Origin: a virus
IMG/VR virus record: IMGVR_UViG_3300028025_000375
Location: 1-21,766 of that record
Length of the DNA stretch: 21,766 bases
Direction: 5' to 3' (one strand)
Shown: positions 14,269 through 21,766 of the stretch, one piece after another
Numbering within the stretch: position 1 is the first letter of the stretch
How the letters are laid out: the number at the start of each line of letters is the position of its first letter
The notes under the pieces: generated by a model
What the model was told of the DNA's origin: nothing
Databases searched by the model: none
The model's input: only the letters and a program-made list of their open reading frames with translations
Program-made: the position numbers and the translations under genes

Positions 14269-14582
14269 TATATTGCTCCTACTTCTTTGAGTGTGGCTAC
14301 TGTTTTCTTTTGAATTGTTCTACTATCACCCATGGTGTTGGCATCAAATGCCTTACCCATGACATCAGAGGCACGACGTGCTTCCTGAATTTTTTTCATG
14401 CTAGTTCCAGCAGGTTGAATCCCATCGGCACGTGCTGCACGATAGGCTTCTAACTCACCGTCCCACTTCTTATTGCTTACCATCTTCTGAGATGATGCAT
14501 CTCCTGGACTCATTTGAAGTCCAATAACCTTGCACCCAAAGCAACCTTCAACATCCTCTGGGTGGTCTAATCTGTGTCTCAT
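14268..14582 (-). CDS. Conserved small head-region protein with CxxC motif (104 aa)
   Basis: The ATG at 14582 overlaps the previous stop by 4 nt (ATGA). The N-terminus HPEDVEGCFGCKVIGLQM holds C14 and C17 and is a pattern I recall from actinobacterial-phage proteins next to capsid genes. The middle (KKWDGELEAYRAARADGIQP) and the end are helical and charged. A second pair of metal ligands is not obvious; H7 and H3 could take part. The role is unknown. Confidence 0.72.
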   Translation of the reverse strand: MRHRLDHPEDVEGCFGCKVIGLQMSPGDASSQKMVSNKKWDGELEAYRAARADGIQPAGTSMKKIQEARRASDVMGKAFDANTMGDSRTIQKKTVATLKEVGAI

Positions 14583-14830
14583 ACCGTCTCCACTGTGTAT
14601 CCTGCAGCCTCAAGGTCTGCCTTCTCCCCTGGGCTGACTTCATATGAATATCCGCCGATATAGGCAATATCTGCATCCTCAATCTCCTCTGATGAGGGAT
14701 AGCGAAGTTCAAAGTATTCGCCATTTATCTTGAGAACTGTGACGCCTCTTACGAGCCTGTAACGGCTGAATAAGCGACCTTCGCCTGCAGGGCCTTCGCT
14801 CACTGTAGGTGTTGTGAATCTATATGCCAT
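14579..14830 (-). CDS. Small head-tail region protein (83 aa)
   Basis: The ATG at 14830 follows AGGAGG with 4-nt spacing. It opens MAYRFTTPTVSEGPAGEGRLFSRYRLV... as two short beta elements, followed by GVTVLKINGEYFELRYPSSE and IAYIGGYSYEVSPGEKADLE. I recall similar 80-110-aa proteins directly downstream of capsid genes in actinobacterial phages. A head-completion or decoration role fits the place but is not shown. Confidence 0.7.
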   Translation of the reverse strand: MAYRFTTPTVSEGPAGEGRLFSRYRLVRGVTVLKINGEYFELRYPSSEEIEDADIAYIGGYSYEVSPGEKADLEAAGYTVETV

Positions 14831-14859
14831 TTAGCCTCCTAAGCCGTTTTATGGATAGA

Positions 14860-14900
14860 GCAGGAGTTACCCCCTGCCCCACCCATCTAATTACTTAGAT
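14860..14900 (-). other. Two hairpins in the gap after the capsid gene
   Basis: ATCTAA (14885-14890) and TTAGAT (14895-14900) form a perfect 6-bp stem with a 4-nt loop starting inside the capsid stop codon. GCAGG (14860-14864) and CCTGC (14873-14877) form a second short stem. No T-run follows on the minus strand. They may protect the 3' end of a capsid mRNA or reduce read-through into the small genes. Confidence 0.35.
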
Positions 14901-16087
14901 TATGCACGAACTGATGAAGCAGTTTCGATGCGGTATAGAGCCTCTGGACGGTAGATAGACCAGTTGATGATTCCATGCCAGCCGACTGGACGGAAACGGT
15001 TCAACTTGTCAACAACGTTACCAAACTCAATGCCTGGTTCCTTCCATACTGCCTCAGCAAGTGCTTGCTGTCCTAGTACGTAAGTGTTGTAAACACGTGC
15101 CTTTGGAGTAACTGTAAGTGTGTTTGTTCCAACAGTTCCTGAGTTAGCAACAGACACTGTAAGTGTTGTGTTTGTTGTTCCAACTGAGATTGCTGTAATC
15201 AAAGCACCTGAACCTACGTTAGTTCCTGAGATAGCATCGCCAACCTCAGCAAGACCACCAAATGCGCCGTTTGCAACGACGATTGTGAACTCACCTGAAA
15301 CTCCGCTTACTGCTGGAGCAGTAGCAAGTGCTGTTAGCGCCTTACCTGAAACTGTGTTTGTCATGCGTGGTGTCTCGATGAAACGAACACCTTCCCATGC
15401 GCCAAGTTCGCCAGCAAGTAGAGGACCAGCATTCTGGTACTCATGTGGTGTACGCCAGATGTTGTTACCTGTCTCTGTACGGAGGTCATGTGAAACTTCT
15501 GGGTGGATGTATGAAACATACATTCCGCCACGAGTTAGAACATTAGCAGCACGCAACTTTGTTACAGCGTAACGTACGTCGCGTCCCTTGAATGTGTCTG
15601 TTGTGTCAATTGTTGACTTAGCAGCAGTTGTTGAAAGTGCTCCACCAGATTCGCGGATAACATTTGTACCTGCATCTAGAACAGCGGCAATACCGTTGTC
15701 TAGTGTGGTTGCCATGTTGAACGCAACTGCGTTAGCAATCCATGGGTCAACATCAGCAAGAGTCATTAGTGACATCTTACGTGTTGGGAGTACTACGCGA
15801 CCTAGTTCTGTCTGTGAGACATCTAGAGTTGTTGTTGCTGGTAGTGCTACTGCATCTGGGTCTACAGTCTCAGTGAGTGTTGCACCAGCAATTGTGGTGT
15901 CAGCAATATCATTGTGGAACTGGAAACGAATTGAAGAACCGTCGTGAGTTGGGTTTCCGACCTTCTTGTCCGCAATTGCGCGGAACTGTGGTGTTGAACG
16001 CAAGTTGATTTCAATCAACTTGTCGTACGCCATAGTTACAAGATTGGAACCTAACCCAGAGGTTGAAGTGGTAAAGACATCGGCCAT
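14900..16087 (-). CDS. Major capsid protein, N4 gp56-like (395 aa)
   Basis: The ATG at 16087 follows AGGGGA about 10 nt upstream, just after the scaffold gene. The N-terminus (YDKLIEINLRSTPQFRAIAD, with a following TIAGATLTETV strand) and the core motif YVSYIHPEVSHDLR at 190-203, then GELGAWEGVRFIETPRMTN at 226-244, are typical of the N4-gp56 family of HK97-fold capsid proteins. The end, VLGQQALAEAVW to YRPEALYRIETASS, fits as well. Residues about 247-329 are an insertion, with beta-rich, Ser/Thr/Gly-rich sequence, between two conserved blocks. The neighbouring scaffold and many copies expected per virion make this the best-supported structural call. Confidence 0.9.
   Translation of the reverse strand: MADVFTTSTSGLGSNLVTMAYDKLIEINLRSTPQFRAIADKKVGNPTHDGSSIRFQFHNDIADTTIAGATLTETVDPDAVALPATTTLDVSQTELGRVVLPTRKMSLMTLADVDPWIANAVAFNMATTLDNGIAAVLDAGTNVIRESGGALSTTAAKSTIDTTDTFKGRDVRYAVTKLRAANVLTRGGMYVSYIHPEVSHDLRTETGNNIWRTPHEYQNAGPLLAGELGAWEGVRFIETPRMTNTVSGKALTALATAPAVSGVSGEFTIVVANGAFGGLAEVGDAISGTNVGSGALITAISVGTTNTTLTVSVANSGTVGTNTLTVTPKARVYNTYVLGQQALAEAVWKEPGIEFGNVVDKLNRFRPVGWHGIINWSIYRPEALYRIETASSVRA
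15101..15349 (-). other. Ig-like beta domain inserted in the capsid protein
   Basis: This interval encodes residues 247-329 of the capsid protein, with GEFTIVVANGAFGG, VGDAISGTNVGSGALITAIS and TTLTVSVANSGTV strands. It separates two conserved blocks of the HK97 fold and would probably project from the capsid surface. It resembles the domain in the 735-aa tail protein. Confidence 0.5.
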
Positions 16088-16120
16088 TTGGCGATATCCC
16101 CTTTCTGGTTAGTGTGCGGT

Positions 16121-16594
16121 TTAGTTACCGCTTAGAATGGATAAAATCTCATCCTCTGAACCTGCATTCGCAATGCGATTTAGCAAGTCATCTGATGAGG
16201 CTGGTGTCTCAGCACCTGTGAGTGCACTATCCATACGTTGCATCGCTGCGATATCCTGTTGGGCAACCTTTGACTTTTCTAATGGCTTATATCCGAAGAC
16301 ATCACCATTACTGTCTAGCCAGGCCCCGATAGCATCTTCAGATGCTTCGATATCTGATGGTATGAATTGTGCAATCTTAGGATTGACACCTCGGGATGCA
16401 AGTGCATCCTTCAAAATCCGCTCTTTCTGGGAATTAGTTAGGTCACCCAAAGTTGACTCTAACTCCTTGTTTCGCTTCTGTTCAGCCTTTAGAGCCTTAC
16501 GAAGTTTCTTTACCAAGTCGGTATCTGAATCAAACGATGCATAAGTATCGTCGTCTTCTTCGTCATCCCATATGTTATCGCGGTTATCGCTCAT
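16121..16594 (-). CDS. Capsid scaffolding protein candidate (157 aa)
   Basis: The ATG at 16594 follows GGGAG about 9 nt upstream. The N-terminus is very acidic (DDEEDDDTYASFDSDTD). Residues about 27-60 form a charged coiled coil (KKLRKALKAEQKRNKELEST), and the C-terminal third is helical with low complexity. It lies directly upstream of the capsid gene. Acidic, helical, coiled-coil proteins immediately before the capsid gene are usually scaffolds that guide procapsid assembly. Sequence alone does not name a family. Confidence 0.75.
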   Translation of the reverse strand: MSDNRDNIWDDEEDDDTYASFDSDTDLVKKLRKALKAEQKRNKELESTLGDLTNSQKERILKDALASRGVNPKIAQFIPSDIEASEDAIGAWLDSNGDVFGYKPLEKSKVAQQDIAAMQRMDSALTGAETPASSDDLLNRIANAGSEDEILSILSGN

Positions 16595-16714
16595 AGCGAT
16601 TTTCTCCCTTTGTTAGTAGTTGTCGCACACCTCAATCACAGACGGGGTATCTGCTCTTGGCTTGTACTATCGGTCTTGTACACTTCACGGGGCCGATGGG
16701 TCCGCAAAGGATTT
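16595..16714 (-). promoter_or_regulatory. 120-nt gap ahead of scaffold and capsid genes
   Basis: This is the longest gap in the structural operon. It contains a repeated CTTGTAC (plus strand, near 16662 and 16675) and a short CAGA/TCTG hairpin, but no clear -35/-10 pair or T-run terminator that I can defend. A separate promoter or processing site raising capsid expression is plausible by position only. Confidence 0.25.
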
Positions 16715-18997
16715 TTATATTAGGCTGCTAGCGCTTCCGCTAGTTAGGCCGTAACGGCTCATACCTGATTGACCTTGGAAGGCCTTGATGTTCTGTTCAG
16801 CAAGTTTCTTACGACGCTGTGAAGCCATTCCTAAGAACTGCTCTGATTCAAGTTCCTTCTGAATAACTGGAGCAAGTGCGCTTGCACTCTCACCAGTCTT
16901 CTCATAGATACCTGATAGGGCTGTAACTGGATTCAACTGCTGAGCAATATTCTCATATCCCTCACCAGCAAGGCTAGTAACTTGTGCTTCTGAGTATCCC
17001 AGTGCTGTTAGACGAGCAGCGTTAGCCTGAGCAGATGCTGTATCAAGAGTGATACCTGCATTACTACGGCGCATTGCTTCTGTAGCAAATGCTGCAGTCT
17101 TACGGCGAGACTCAAGTTCCATAGTACCAATTGAAGGGTCTAAGAAGAAACTTGTTAGGTCTGCACCATCTGAGATATAACCCATCTCCTTAAGAGTATT
17201 AAGGTAAACAGGGTCAGCACTAAGTCCACGAAGTCGTGAAGCATTCATGCGCTCATCTAATTCAGATACAGAAACATCGTTTTTTAGATATTGTTGGATA
17301 GCATCTCTCTGAGCAAACTTGCTAGATACTTGATACTTATCAACTAATTTTTCATATCCAAGAACCAATGGAACTAAATCCTTTGGCTGCTTTGGTACCT
17401 TGAGGTCATTATTATATGAACCAAAGTCACGATAGTAAGGTGATGTAATAGGTTCCCCACCACCCTTAGGTGTGTATGTAGGGAGATAGAGATATTGGTC
17501 AACCATGTTACTAATCTCATTTGTATCCCCTGCGAATACACCATCCTTTATCATTTGACGGAAATAAGTAACACTGTCATCAACAGTCTTTGTTGGAAGT
17601 CCTGCAGCAATTAACTTTGCACGAAGGATTAACCAAGTCTTGTCAAAAGTATCTGTTGCAGCAGGAGTATCAGCAGGAGGTTCATCTTCATTTTCTTCTG
17701 TACCATCGTTGAAGTCGCCATCGCCTGGAATGAAATCTCCTGGAGGAGGCTCTTCATCAGGCGGCGGCGGCTCCTCTGTTGGAGGAGGTGGCTCCTCTGT
17801 TGGAGGAGGAGTTACAGTAGGAGGTGGTGTCACCACAGGAGGCTCACTTGGAGGAGGTTCCACTGGAGGTGGTTCTACAGGTGGAGGTTCCACTGGAGGT
17901 GGTTCCTCATCTGGAGGAATTACATCTGGGTCTATAATCTTAGGTGTAACAGTTTTTGGAGTAACCGCAGCGGCTTCTTCTTCGGCTTTCTTTATTTTAG
18001 CCTCTTCACGAGCCTTAGCCTCTGCTTCACGCTTAAGTCTTAAATCTTCTTCGCGCTTAAGTCGTGCATCTTCAAGTTCTTTTAGACGCGCTTGTTGCTT
18101 AGCAGTTAATTCTTCTTTACGTTTAAGAGCAGCCTCTTCACGTGCTCTAACCTTAGCCTCTAGGTCAGCCTTACGTGCTGCGGCAGCATCTTCACTTGCT
18201 TTTCTTTTTGCATCAAGTTCATCTTGACGTGCTTTAGCATCTGCATCGCGTTTTGCTTGAGCCTCTGCGTCAGCCTTGGCTTCGGCTTCTTGTTTTGCCT
18301 TAGCAGCAGCAGCCTTTTCGGCTGCAGCCTTCTCGGCAGCCAGTGCCTTATCTGCAACTGCTTTCTGCTCTGCTGCTTTCTTTGCTGCAGCAACAGCGGC
18401 CTTTGCCTCTTCATCGGCTGCTTTCTTAGCAGCAGCGGCTTGCTTGGCTTCTTGCTCAGCCTTTAACTTAAGTTCATTAGCCTTCTTAGCAGCCTCTGCG
18501 GTCTTAGCCTCAGCAGCCTTTTTCGCTGCTGCTTCAGCAGCCTTCTTGGCTGCAGTTGCTTCTTCAGCGGCTAACTTTGCAGCGGCTTTTGCATCATCAG
18601 CACTCTTAGTAGTTTTTGTAACATTCTTGCCAGCAGTAGTAGATAAAACCTCTGCCTTAGTTGCCTTACCACTAATAGTAGCGCCAAGTTTTTCACCTAA
18701 TGCTACTACTGGTCCTTTTGTTGTTAATTTTGATGCTGATGTTGCTACTTTTGCTTTTGGGTCAAAGTTCATAAGTGCTGTACCTGCACCAATAACACTC
18801 TGTCCTACACCAACGCCAATATCCTTTACATAAGAAGGGAGAGCGCTTAATGCCTTACCTACATCACCATCTACTGCATTTTGGGTGGCTTGTGCACGCT
18901 TAAAGGCATCTGCAGCATTCTGAAAGTTAGTAACACCAGTAATATCTTTTGCTAAATCGAGAGCAAACTCTCCAATGTCTTCTAAACTCCAAGGCAT
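16715..18997 (-). CDS. Virion protein with long Ala/Lys/Glu helix and proline-rich linker (760 aa)
   Basis: The ATG at 18997 lies directly after the 411-aa gene, with only a weak GGGAT site. Residues 1-130 contain amphipathic helices and a Gly-rich stretch (GVGVGQSVIGAGTALM). Residues 133-344 are nearly all Ala, Lys, Glu and Arg in TolA-like order and should form one very long helix or coiled coil. Residues 355-421 are proline-rich with repeated EPPPVEPPP units, 422-445 are acidic, and 450-760 form a helical C-terminal domain ending QSGMSRYGLTSGSASSLI. Size and place before scaffold and capsid suggest an internal or ejected virion protein. The family is not recognised; a membrane- or wall-spanning injection role is speculative. 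Confidence 0.75.
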   Translation of the reverse strand: MPWSLEDIGEFALDLAKDITGVTNFQNAADAFKRAQATQNAVDGDVGKALSALPSYVKDIGVGVGQSVIGAGTALMNFDPKAKVATSASKLTTKGPVVALGEKLGATISGKATKAEVLSTTAGKNVTKTTKSADDAKAAAKLAAEEATAAKKAAEAAAKKAAEAKTAEAAKKANELKLKAEQEAKQAAAAKKAADEEAKAAVAAAKKAAEQKAVADKALAAEKAAAEKAAAAKAKQEAEAKADAEAQAKRDADAKARQDELDAKRKASEDAAAARKADLEAKVRAREEAALKRKEELTAKQQARLKELEDARLKREEDLRLKREAEAKAREEAKIKKAEEEAAAVTPKTVTPKIIDPDVIPPDEEPPPVEPPPVEPPPVEPPPSEPPVVTPPPTVTPPPTEEPPPPTEEPPPPDEEPPPGDFIPGDGDFNDGTEENEDEPPADTPAATDTFDKTWLILRAKLIAAGLPTKTVDDSVTYFRQMIKDGVFAGDTNEISNMVDQYLYLPTYTPKGGGEPITSPYYRDFGSYNNDLKVPKQPKDLVPLVLGYEKLVDKYQVSSKFAQRDAIQQYLKNDVSVSELDERMNASRLRGLSADPVYLNTLKEMGYISDGADLTSFFLDPSIGTMELESRRKTAAFATEAMRRSNAGITLDTASAQANAARLTALGYSEAQVTSLAGEGYENIAQQLNPVTALSGIYEKTGESASALAPVIQKELESEQFLGMASQRRKKLAEQNIKAFQGQSGMSRYGLTSGSASSLI

Positions 18998-18998
18998 A

Positions 18999-20234
18999 TT
19001 ATAATCCCAACTTAGATGTCAAAACATCACCAATATTGCTGTATGTTGAATAGGCATCAGGACTGGTATCCCAGTCACTGCTGTTTCTAATAATTCCGTA
19101 TGCTTCCCAGTTTGTCGCTGAGCGGATAGCACCCTTATCATCCTTCATGTTTACCATTTGCTTGATGATGGGCGAATCAATTGTGTACTTCTTCTTAGTT
19201 ACTGACTCAGCAAGTTTTATATATTGCTCAGAAATTGTACTCATGTCTTCACCTGCTGCAAGGAGGTCAGCAGCACCAGGATTCAACTTGGCTGCAAGGT
19301 TACGAATCTTTTGCTTAGCCTCTGCAATCTTTTGCTTAGCCATCTCAGAATCACCAGTTCCAATAACATCCTTGGCTATCTTAGCCATTGCCTCAAATGC
19401 TGGTTCCTGCAAGCCATTGTTCTTGTAAGTATTGCGAATCTCGTCTAGGATTACCTTTGCAGCGCCGCCTACTTCTGGAGTAACCTCAGTGTAATAAGAA
19501 AGATACTTGGCAAGGTAGTTGGATTGCTCTTGGTCTGTAAATCCTAGTCCGCTGCGAGTAGTTGTGCTCTTGCCAGTAGAACCACCCTTAGAGGTAGTTG
19601 AAGTACCACTATAGGTGGTTGTAACTGCCTCTTGCTTAGCCTTGGCGTTGAACTTATTCATGAAGGCTGTGATTTGAGTTTCTGATGGCATCATGCCAAA
19701 GGCTGTATAGAATCCTTTGCTAAAGGTTGTTGTAGCATCTGACTTATCAATTAGGTTGATAGCAGTAGATGCATCCTTGCTGAACTTAGTCTTAGGGCCA
19801 CCAGTGCCAATACCGTTCTTGCTCATATCCTCAAGGAATGTGAAGTACTCAACTCCATTAAGGCGAGAAGCAACTAAAGCCTCGCGTAGAGCCTTAGTAT
19901 CTGATAGGTCAAAAGAACCTAGTGGAGTAGTTCCCTTAGAACCACCTGCTGAACGCAATAGAGCCTGTAGGTAGTTAGCGTTGTTTCCGTATCCATCTGA
20001 ACGCTGTTGAGCACGAAGGCGGTCTAGTTCTGGAGCAAAGATATTACTAAATGCAACTGCATCTGCTTGTGCAAGTGCTTGGGTATAAAAAGAGTTAGGT
20101 CCTCTAACCTTTGCAGCAATGGCTGCAGCATTAGAATTGGCCATCTGACCCATTGAGTAGTAGGCAGTGTTTGACTTTGACGTCGCTGCTGCTCTAGCCT
20201 CATCTGCTGTTCTGTATACTACTTTCTCAGCCAC
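18999..20234 (-). CDS. Internal virion protein candidate (411 aa)
   Basis: The start is a GTG at 20234, 1 nt after the preceding stop, with AAGGA 6 nt upstream. The N-terminal half is mostly helical (TADEARAAATSKSNTAYYSM; APELDRLRAQQRSDGYGNN), with the segment AFGMMPSETQITAFMNKFN at 178-195. Residues 204-230 are a Ser/Thr/Gly-rich linker (TTTYSGTSTTSKGGSTGKST), followed by a helical domain with NPGAADLLAAGEDMS and a C-terminal module ending TYSNIGDVLTSKLGL. It is encoded between the large protein and the 760-aa protein, so it is probably part of the same virion-interior set. No enzymatic motif is visible. Confidence 0.7.
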   Translation of the reverse strand: MAEKVVYRTADEARAAATSKSNTAYYSMGQMANSNAAAIAAKVRGPNSFYTQALAQADAVAFSNIFAPELDRLRAQQRSDGYGNNANYLQALLRSAGGSKGTTPLGSFDLSDTKALREALVASRLNGVEYFTFLEDMSKNGIGTGGPKTKFSKDASTAINLIDKSDATTTFSKGFYTAFGMMPSETQITAFMNKFNAKAKQEAVTTTYSGTSTTSKGGSTGKSTTTRSGLGFTDQEQSNYLAKYLSYYTEVTPEVGGAAKVILDEIRNTYKNNGLQEPAFEAMAKIAKDVIGTGDSEMAKQKIAEAKQKIRNLAAKLNPGAADLLAAGEDMSTISEQYIKLAESVTKKKYTIDSPIIKQMVNMKDDKGAIRSATNWEAYGIIRNSSDWDTSPDAYSTYSNIGDVLTSKLGL

Positions 20235-20235
20235 T

Positions 20236-21766
20236 TTAGTCCTTCACTTTCATAGTTCCTGCAAATACACGGTAATACATTGGTGCAAATGCTGGATTCT
20301 CTAGCACTAACTGGTTACCTAGTGCCTCTAGGTTTGTACGTAAAGATGTTGCATACCAGTGTGAACTACCTAAGTCTGGGTCTGCAGTTACTCTTGCGGT
20401 CTTTAACAACTCAACAGCCTCTGAATATGCTCTGTAGAATTGCAGTGTTTCTTCATAGATAGGTGAATCCTGGAAGCGTTCATCTGCTAAAGCCTTACCG
20501 ACATTAGCAATACGCTCTTGGTCAGTACCAACTGTTACTAATGATGCAGGTGCTGCACCACCAAAACGCTGGTTCAAAGCATTAATTTCCTGTGCATACC
20601 AAACATCTGAGTATCCACCAGCAGCCTGCATATCAGAAATCTGAGACTTAGCCATCTTGTAGACAAGTTCTTCTGCTGCTCCTGCTAGTTCTTCGCGGCT
20701 TAAAGCCTCACGACGTCCTGTAGCCTTCTGCCATGAGTAGTAGGCTGTAGCAGCCTCTCCACCAGGGAAGAAGAACGGAATAATGTCACCGCTCTTTGTA
20801 GCATAAGTATCTGCCACTTCTGGGTTCTGATTCAAGAATGTCCATGCATCAGCAGTACCAGTAACAGAACGAGAAGAACCACCCATAATCGCAAGAAGGT
20901 TATCCTCACCGAACTCATCTGAGAACTCAGTAACAGCCTTCATGTAATCACCAGGATGCTTCTTGCTAATCTGGTCCCACATGCTATAGAGCATTGTCAT
21001 GCTAGCAAAGTCCAACTTACCCTTGTTTGTAGGAATCTTTGTAAAGATTTCGCTAGAAGGTGTAGCAGGTGCAATGTTCTGGAATAGTGCTTGTAGTAGT
21101 CCTACACCACGAGACATCTTTGATGCGTCATCAAATAGTTGATTACGGGCAGTATCATCAGCAAGTGGATTCTCTCCATACTTGCCAGTAGATGCTAGGT
21201 ATGATGCCCAGTCCTTGATACCACGCTCAACTGTCTTCTGGTCATTGATTGCATAGTAGAAAGTCTTACGCAACCATGCTGGGGCAAGTCCACCGATTGC
21301 ATCTTGTGACTCACCAAAAGGCATTACAACTGTGCGAATAGTCTCCCATACAGGACCAAATGCTGCTGACTTGCCAGTTGCTTGGAAAGCAAACTGTGCA
21401 GCAGGACCGAATCCAGGAACACCAGGGTTCACGTTACCAAATGCAAGGTTAAGAGACTGTACAGGCGCTGTGATTTCCAACTTAGACATAGAGCCATTCT
21501 CAACGCCAATTAGTTGACCAGCCAAACCGCCAATGAAACTACCAGCAATTGGATAGCGGAAACGCTTCTCGCCAAACTCATCTTCGTAGATAAAACCTTG
21601 TCCTTCGTCATACTCGACACCAGTGATGTCGTAGATGGCGCTAGAACCTTCTTTAGTAAGTGAGTTGTATGCACGACCCAACTTGTAGAAGTTTGCAGGG
21701 TTCTGTACGAACAGTTCGCCCCATTTCTTAATGGTGTTAAACTGTGCCTGAACGAATGGGAATACC
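20236..21766 (-). CDS. Large virion protein, C-terminal part, cut by the right edge
   Basis: The frame stays open to the right edge; the TTG at 21681 is internal, since in-frame codons upstream (ending NPANFYKL before GRAYNSL) have no stop. About 510 residues are visible. They are helical and aromatic-rich, with a hydrophobic Gly-rich segment (FRYPIAGSFIGGLAGQLIG) near the start, MSMWDQISKKHPGDYM-like helices in the middle and a long helical C-terminus. I recall similar C-terminal regions in very large phage proteins described as internal virion, ejected or polyvalent proteins. The upstream part would be needed for any enzyme activity, such as virion RNA polymerase or lytic domains. Confidence 0.72.
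   Translation of the reverse strand, partial: VFPFVQAQFNTIKKWGELFVQNPANFYKLGRAYNSLTKEGSSAIYDITGVEYDEGQGFIYEDEFGEKRFRYPIAGSFIGGLAGQLIGVENGSMSKLEITAPVQSLNLAFGNVNPGVPGFGPAAQFAFQATGKSAAFGPVWETIRTVVMPFGESQDAIGGLAPAWLRKTFYYAINDQKTVERGIKDWASYLASTGKYGENPLADDTARNQLFDDASKMSRGVGLLQALFQNIAPATPSSEIFTKIPTNKGKLDFASMTMLYSMWDQISKKHPGDYMKAVTEFSDEFGEDNLLAIMGGSSRSVTGTADAWTFLNQNPEVADTYATKSGDIIPFFFPGGEAATAYYSWQKATGRREALSREELAGAAEELVYKMAKSQISDMQAAGGYSDVWYAQEINALNQRFGGAAPASLVTVGTDQERIANVGKALADERFQDSPIYEETLQFYRAYSEAVELLKTARVTADPDLGSSHWYATSLRTNLEALGNQLVLENPAFAPMYYRVFAGTMKVKD

Noticed and set aside
15120-16544. Plus-strand frames of 119-150 codons opposite capsid and scaffold genes
   Set aside because: The minus-strand products are recognisable structural proteins; the antisense frames show no motifs or ribosome binding sites.
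16595-16714. Possible tRNA or small RNA in the gap
   Set aside because: No cloverleaf arms could be assembled and no terminator follows.
17735-17935. Possible CRISPR-like or non-coding tandem repeat
   Set aside because: The repeats are in-frame EPPP codon units of the 760-aa protein, without spacers.
17640-18833. Plus-strand Gly-rich and Ala-rich open frames opposite the 760-aa gene
   Set aside because: They arise from the antisense of the proline-rich and Ala/Lys-rich codons; low complexity and no independent support.
21499-21681. TTG at 21681 as start of the large right-edge protein
   Set aside because: The frame stays open to the window edge with protein-like sequence upstream and no ribosome binding site at this codon.

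Overview
This window is a piece of a tailed double-stranded DNA phage (or prophage-like) genome, most likely an uncultured aquatic short-tailed phage. Almost everything is read leftward (minus strand). Genes are packed end to end with 1-4 nt stop/start overlaps (TAATG, ATGA, GTGA). The major capsid protein resembles the phage N4 gp56 type. No tape-measure or tail-tube gene is visible, and the tail region is mostly fibre and adhesin genes. I cannot name the host. Several small head-region proteins recall actinobacterial-phage and cyanophage/pelagiphage proteins from memory, and base composition is moderate. A lipoprotein gene overlapping a membrane-protein gene in the lysis cassette could instead hint at an outer-membrane host.

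Layout in transcription order, right to left. (1) Virion-interior and head block, 21766-14900: the C-terminal part of a large protein running off the right edge, a 411-aa and a 760-aa putative virion protein (the latter with a very long Ala/Lys/Glu helix and a proline-rich linker), an acidic scaffold-like protein, then the major capsid protein with an inserted beta-rich domain. (2) A cluster of eight very small, mostly Lys-rich genes, 14830-12857, two of them (51 and 21 aa) too short for routine ORF calling. (3) Connector and tail, 12837-3968: a head-tail connector candidate, a 798-aa fibre with sixteen 10-residue repeats, a small beta protein, two glycine-rich adhesin-like proteins each followed by a small related protein, another fibre-like protein and a 735-aa tail protein. 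(4) Lysis cassette, 3968-2663: three small membrane proteins, a lipoprotein overlapping one of them, and an M15-like peptidase endolysin, closed by a strong leftward terminator at 2575-2623.

(5) Junction, 2623-2024: one rightward gene, an FmdB-like zinc-ribbon protein, sits between convergent and divergent intergenic regions that carry inverted repeats. (6) Replication/recombination block, 2023-1: a Cys/His-rich small protein, a Cas4-like PD-(D/E)XK nuclease with a putative Fe-S cluster, a protein with a C-terminal zinc-binding motif, and a RecA/DnaB-like ATPase truncated by the left edge.

Most functional calls rest on motifs and remembered family resemblance; no database search was run. The items most worth following up are the doubled adhesin-plus-small-protein cassette, the micro-gene cluster with a 21-aa Cys-rich peptide, the overlapping membrane/lipoprotein pair, and the related beta domain inserted in both the capsid protein and the tail protein.
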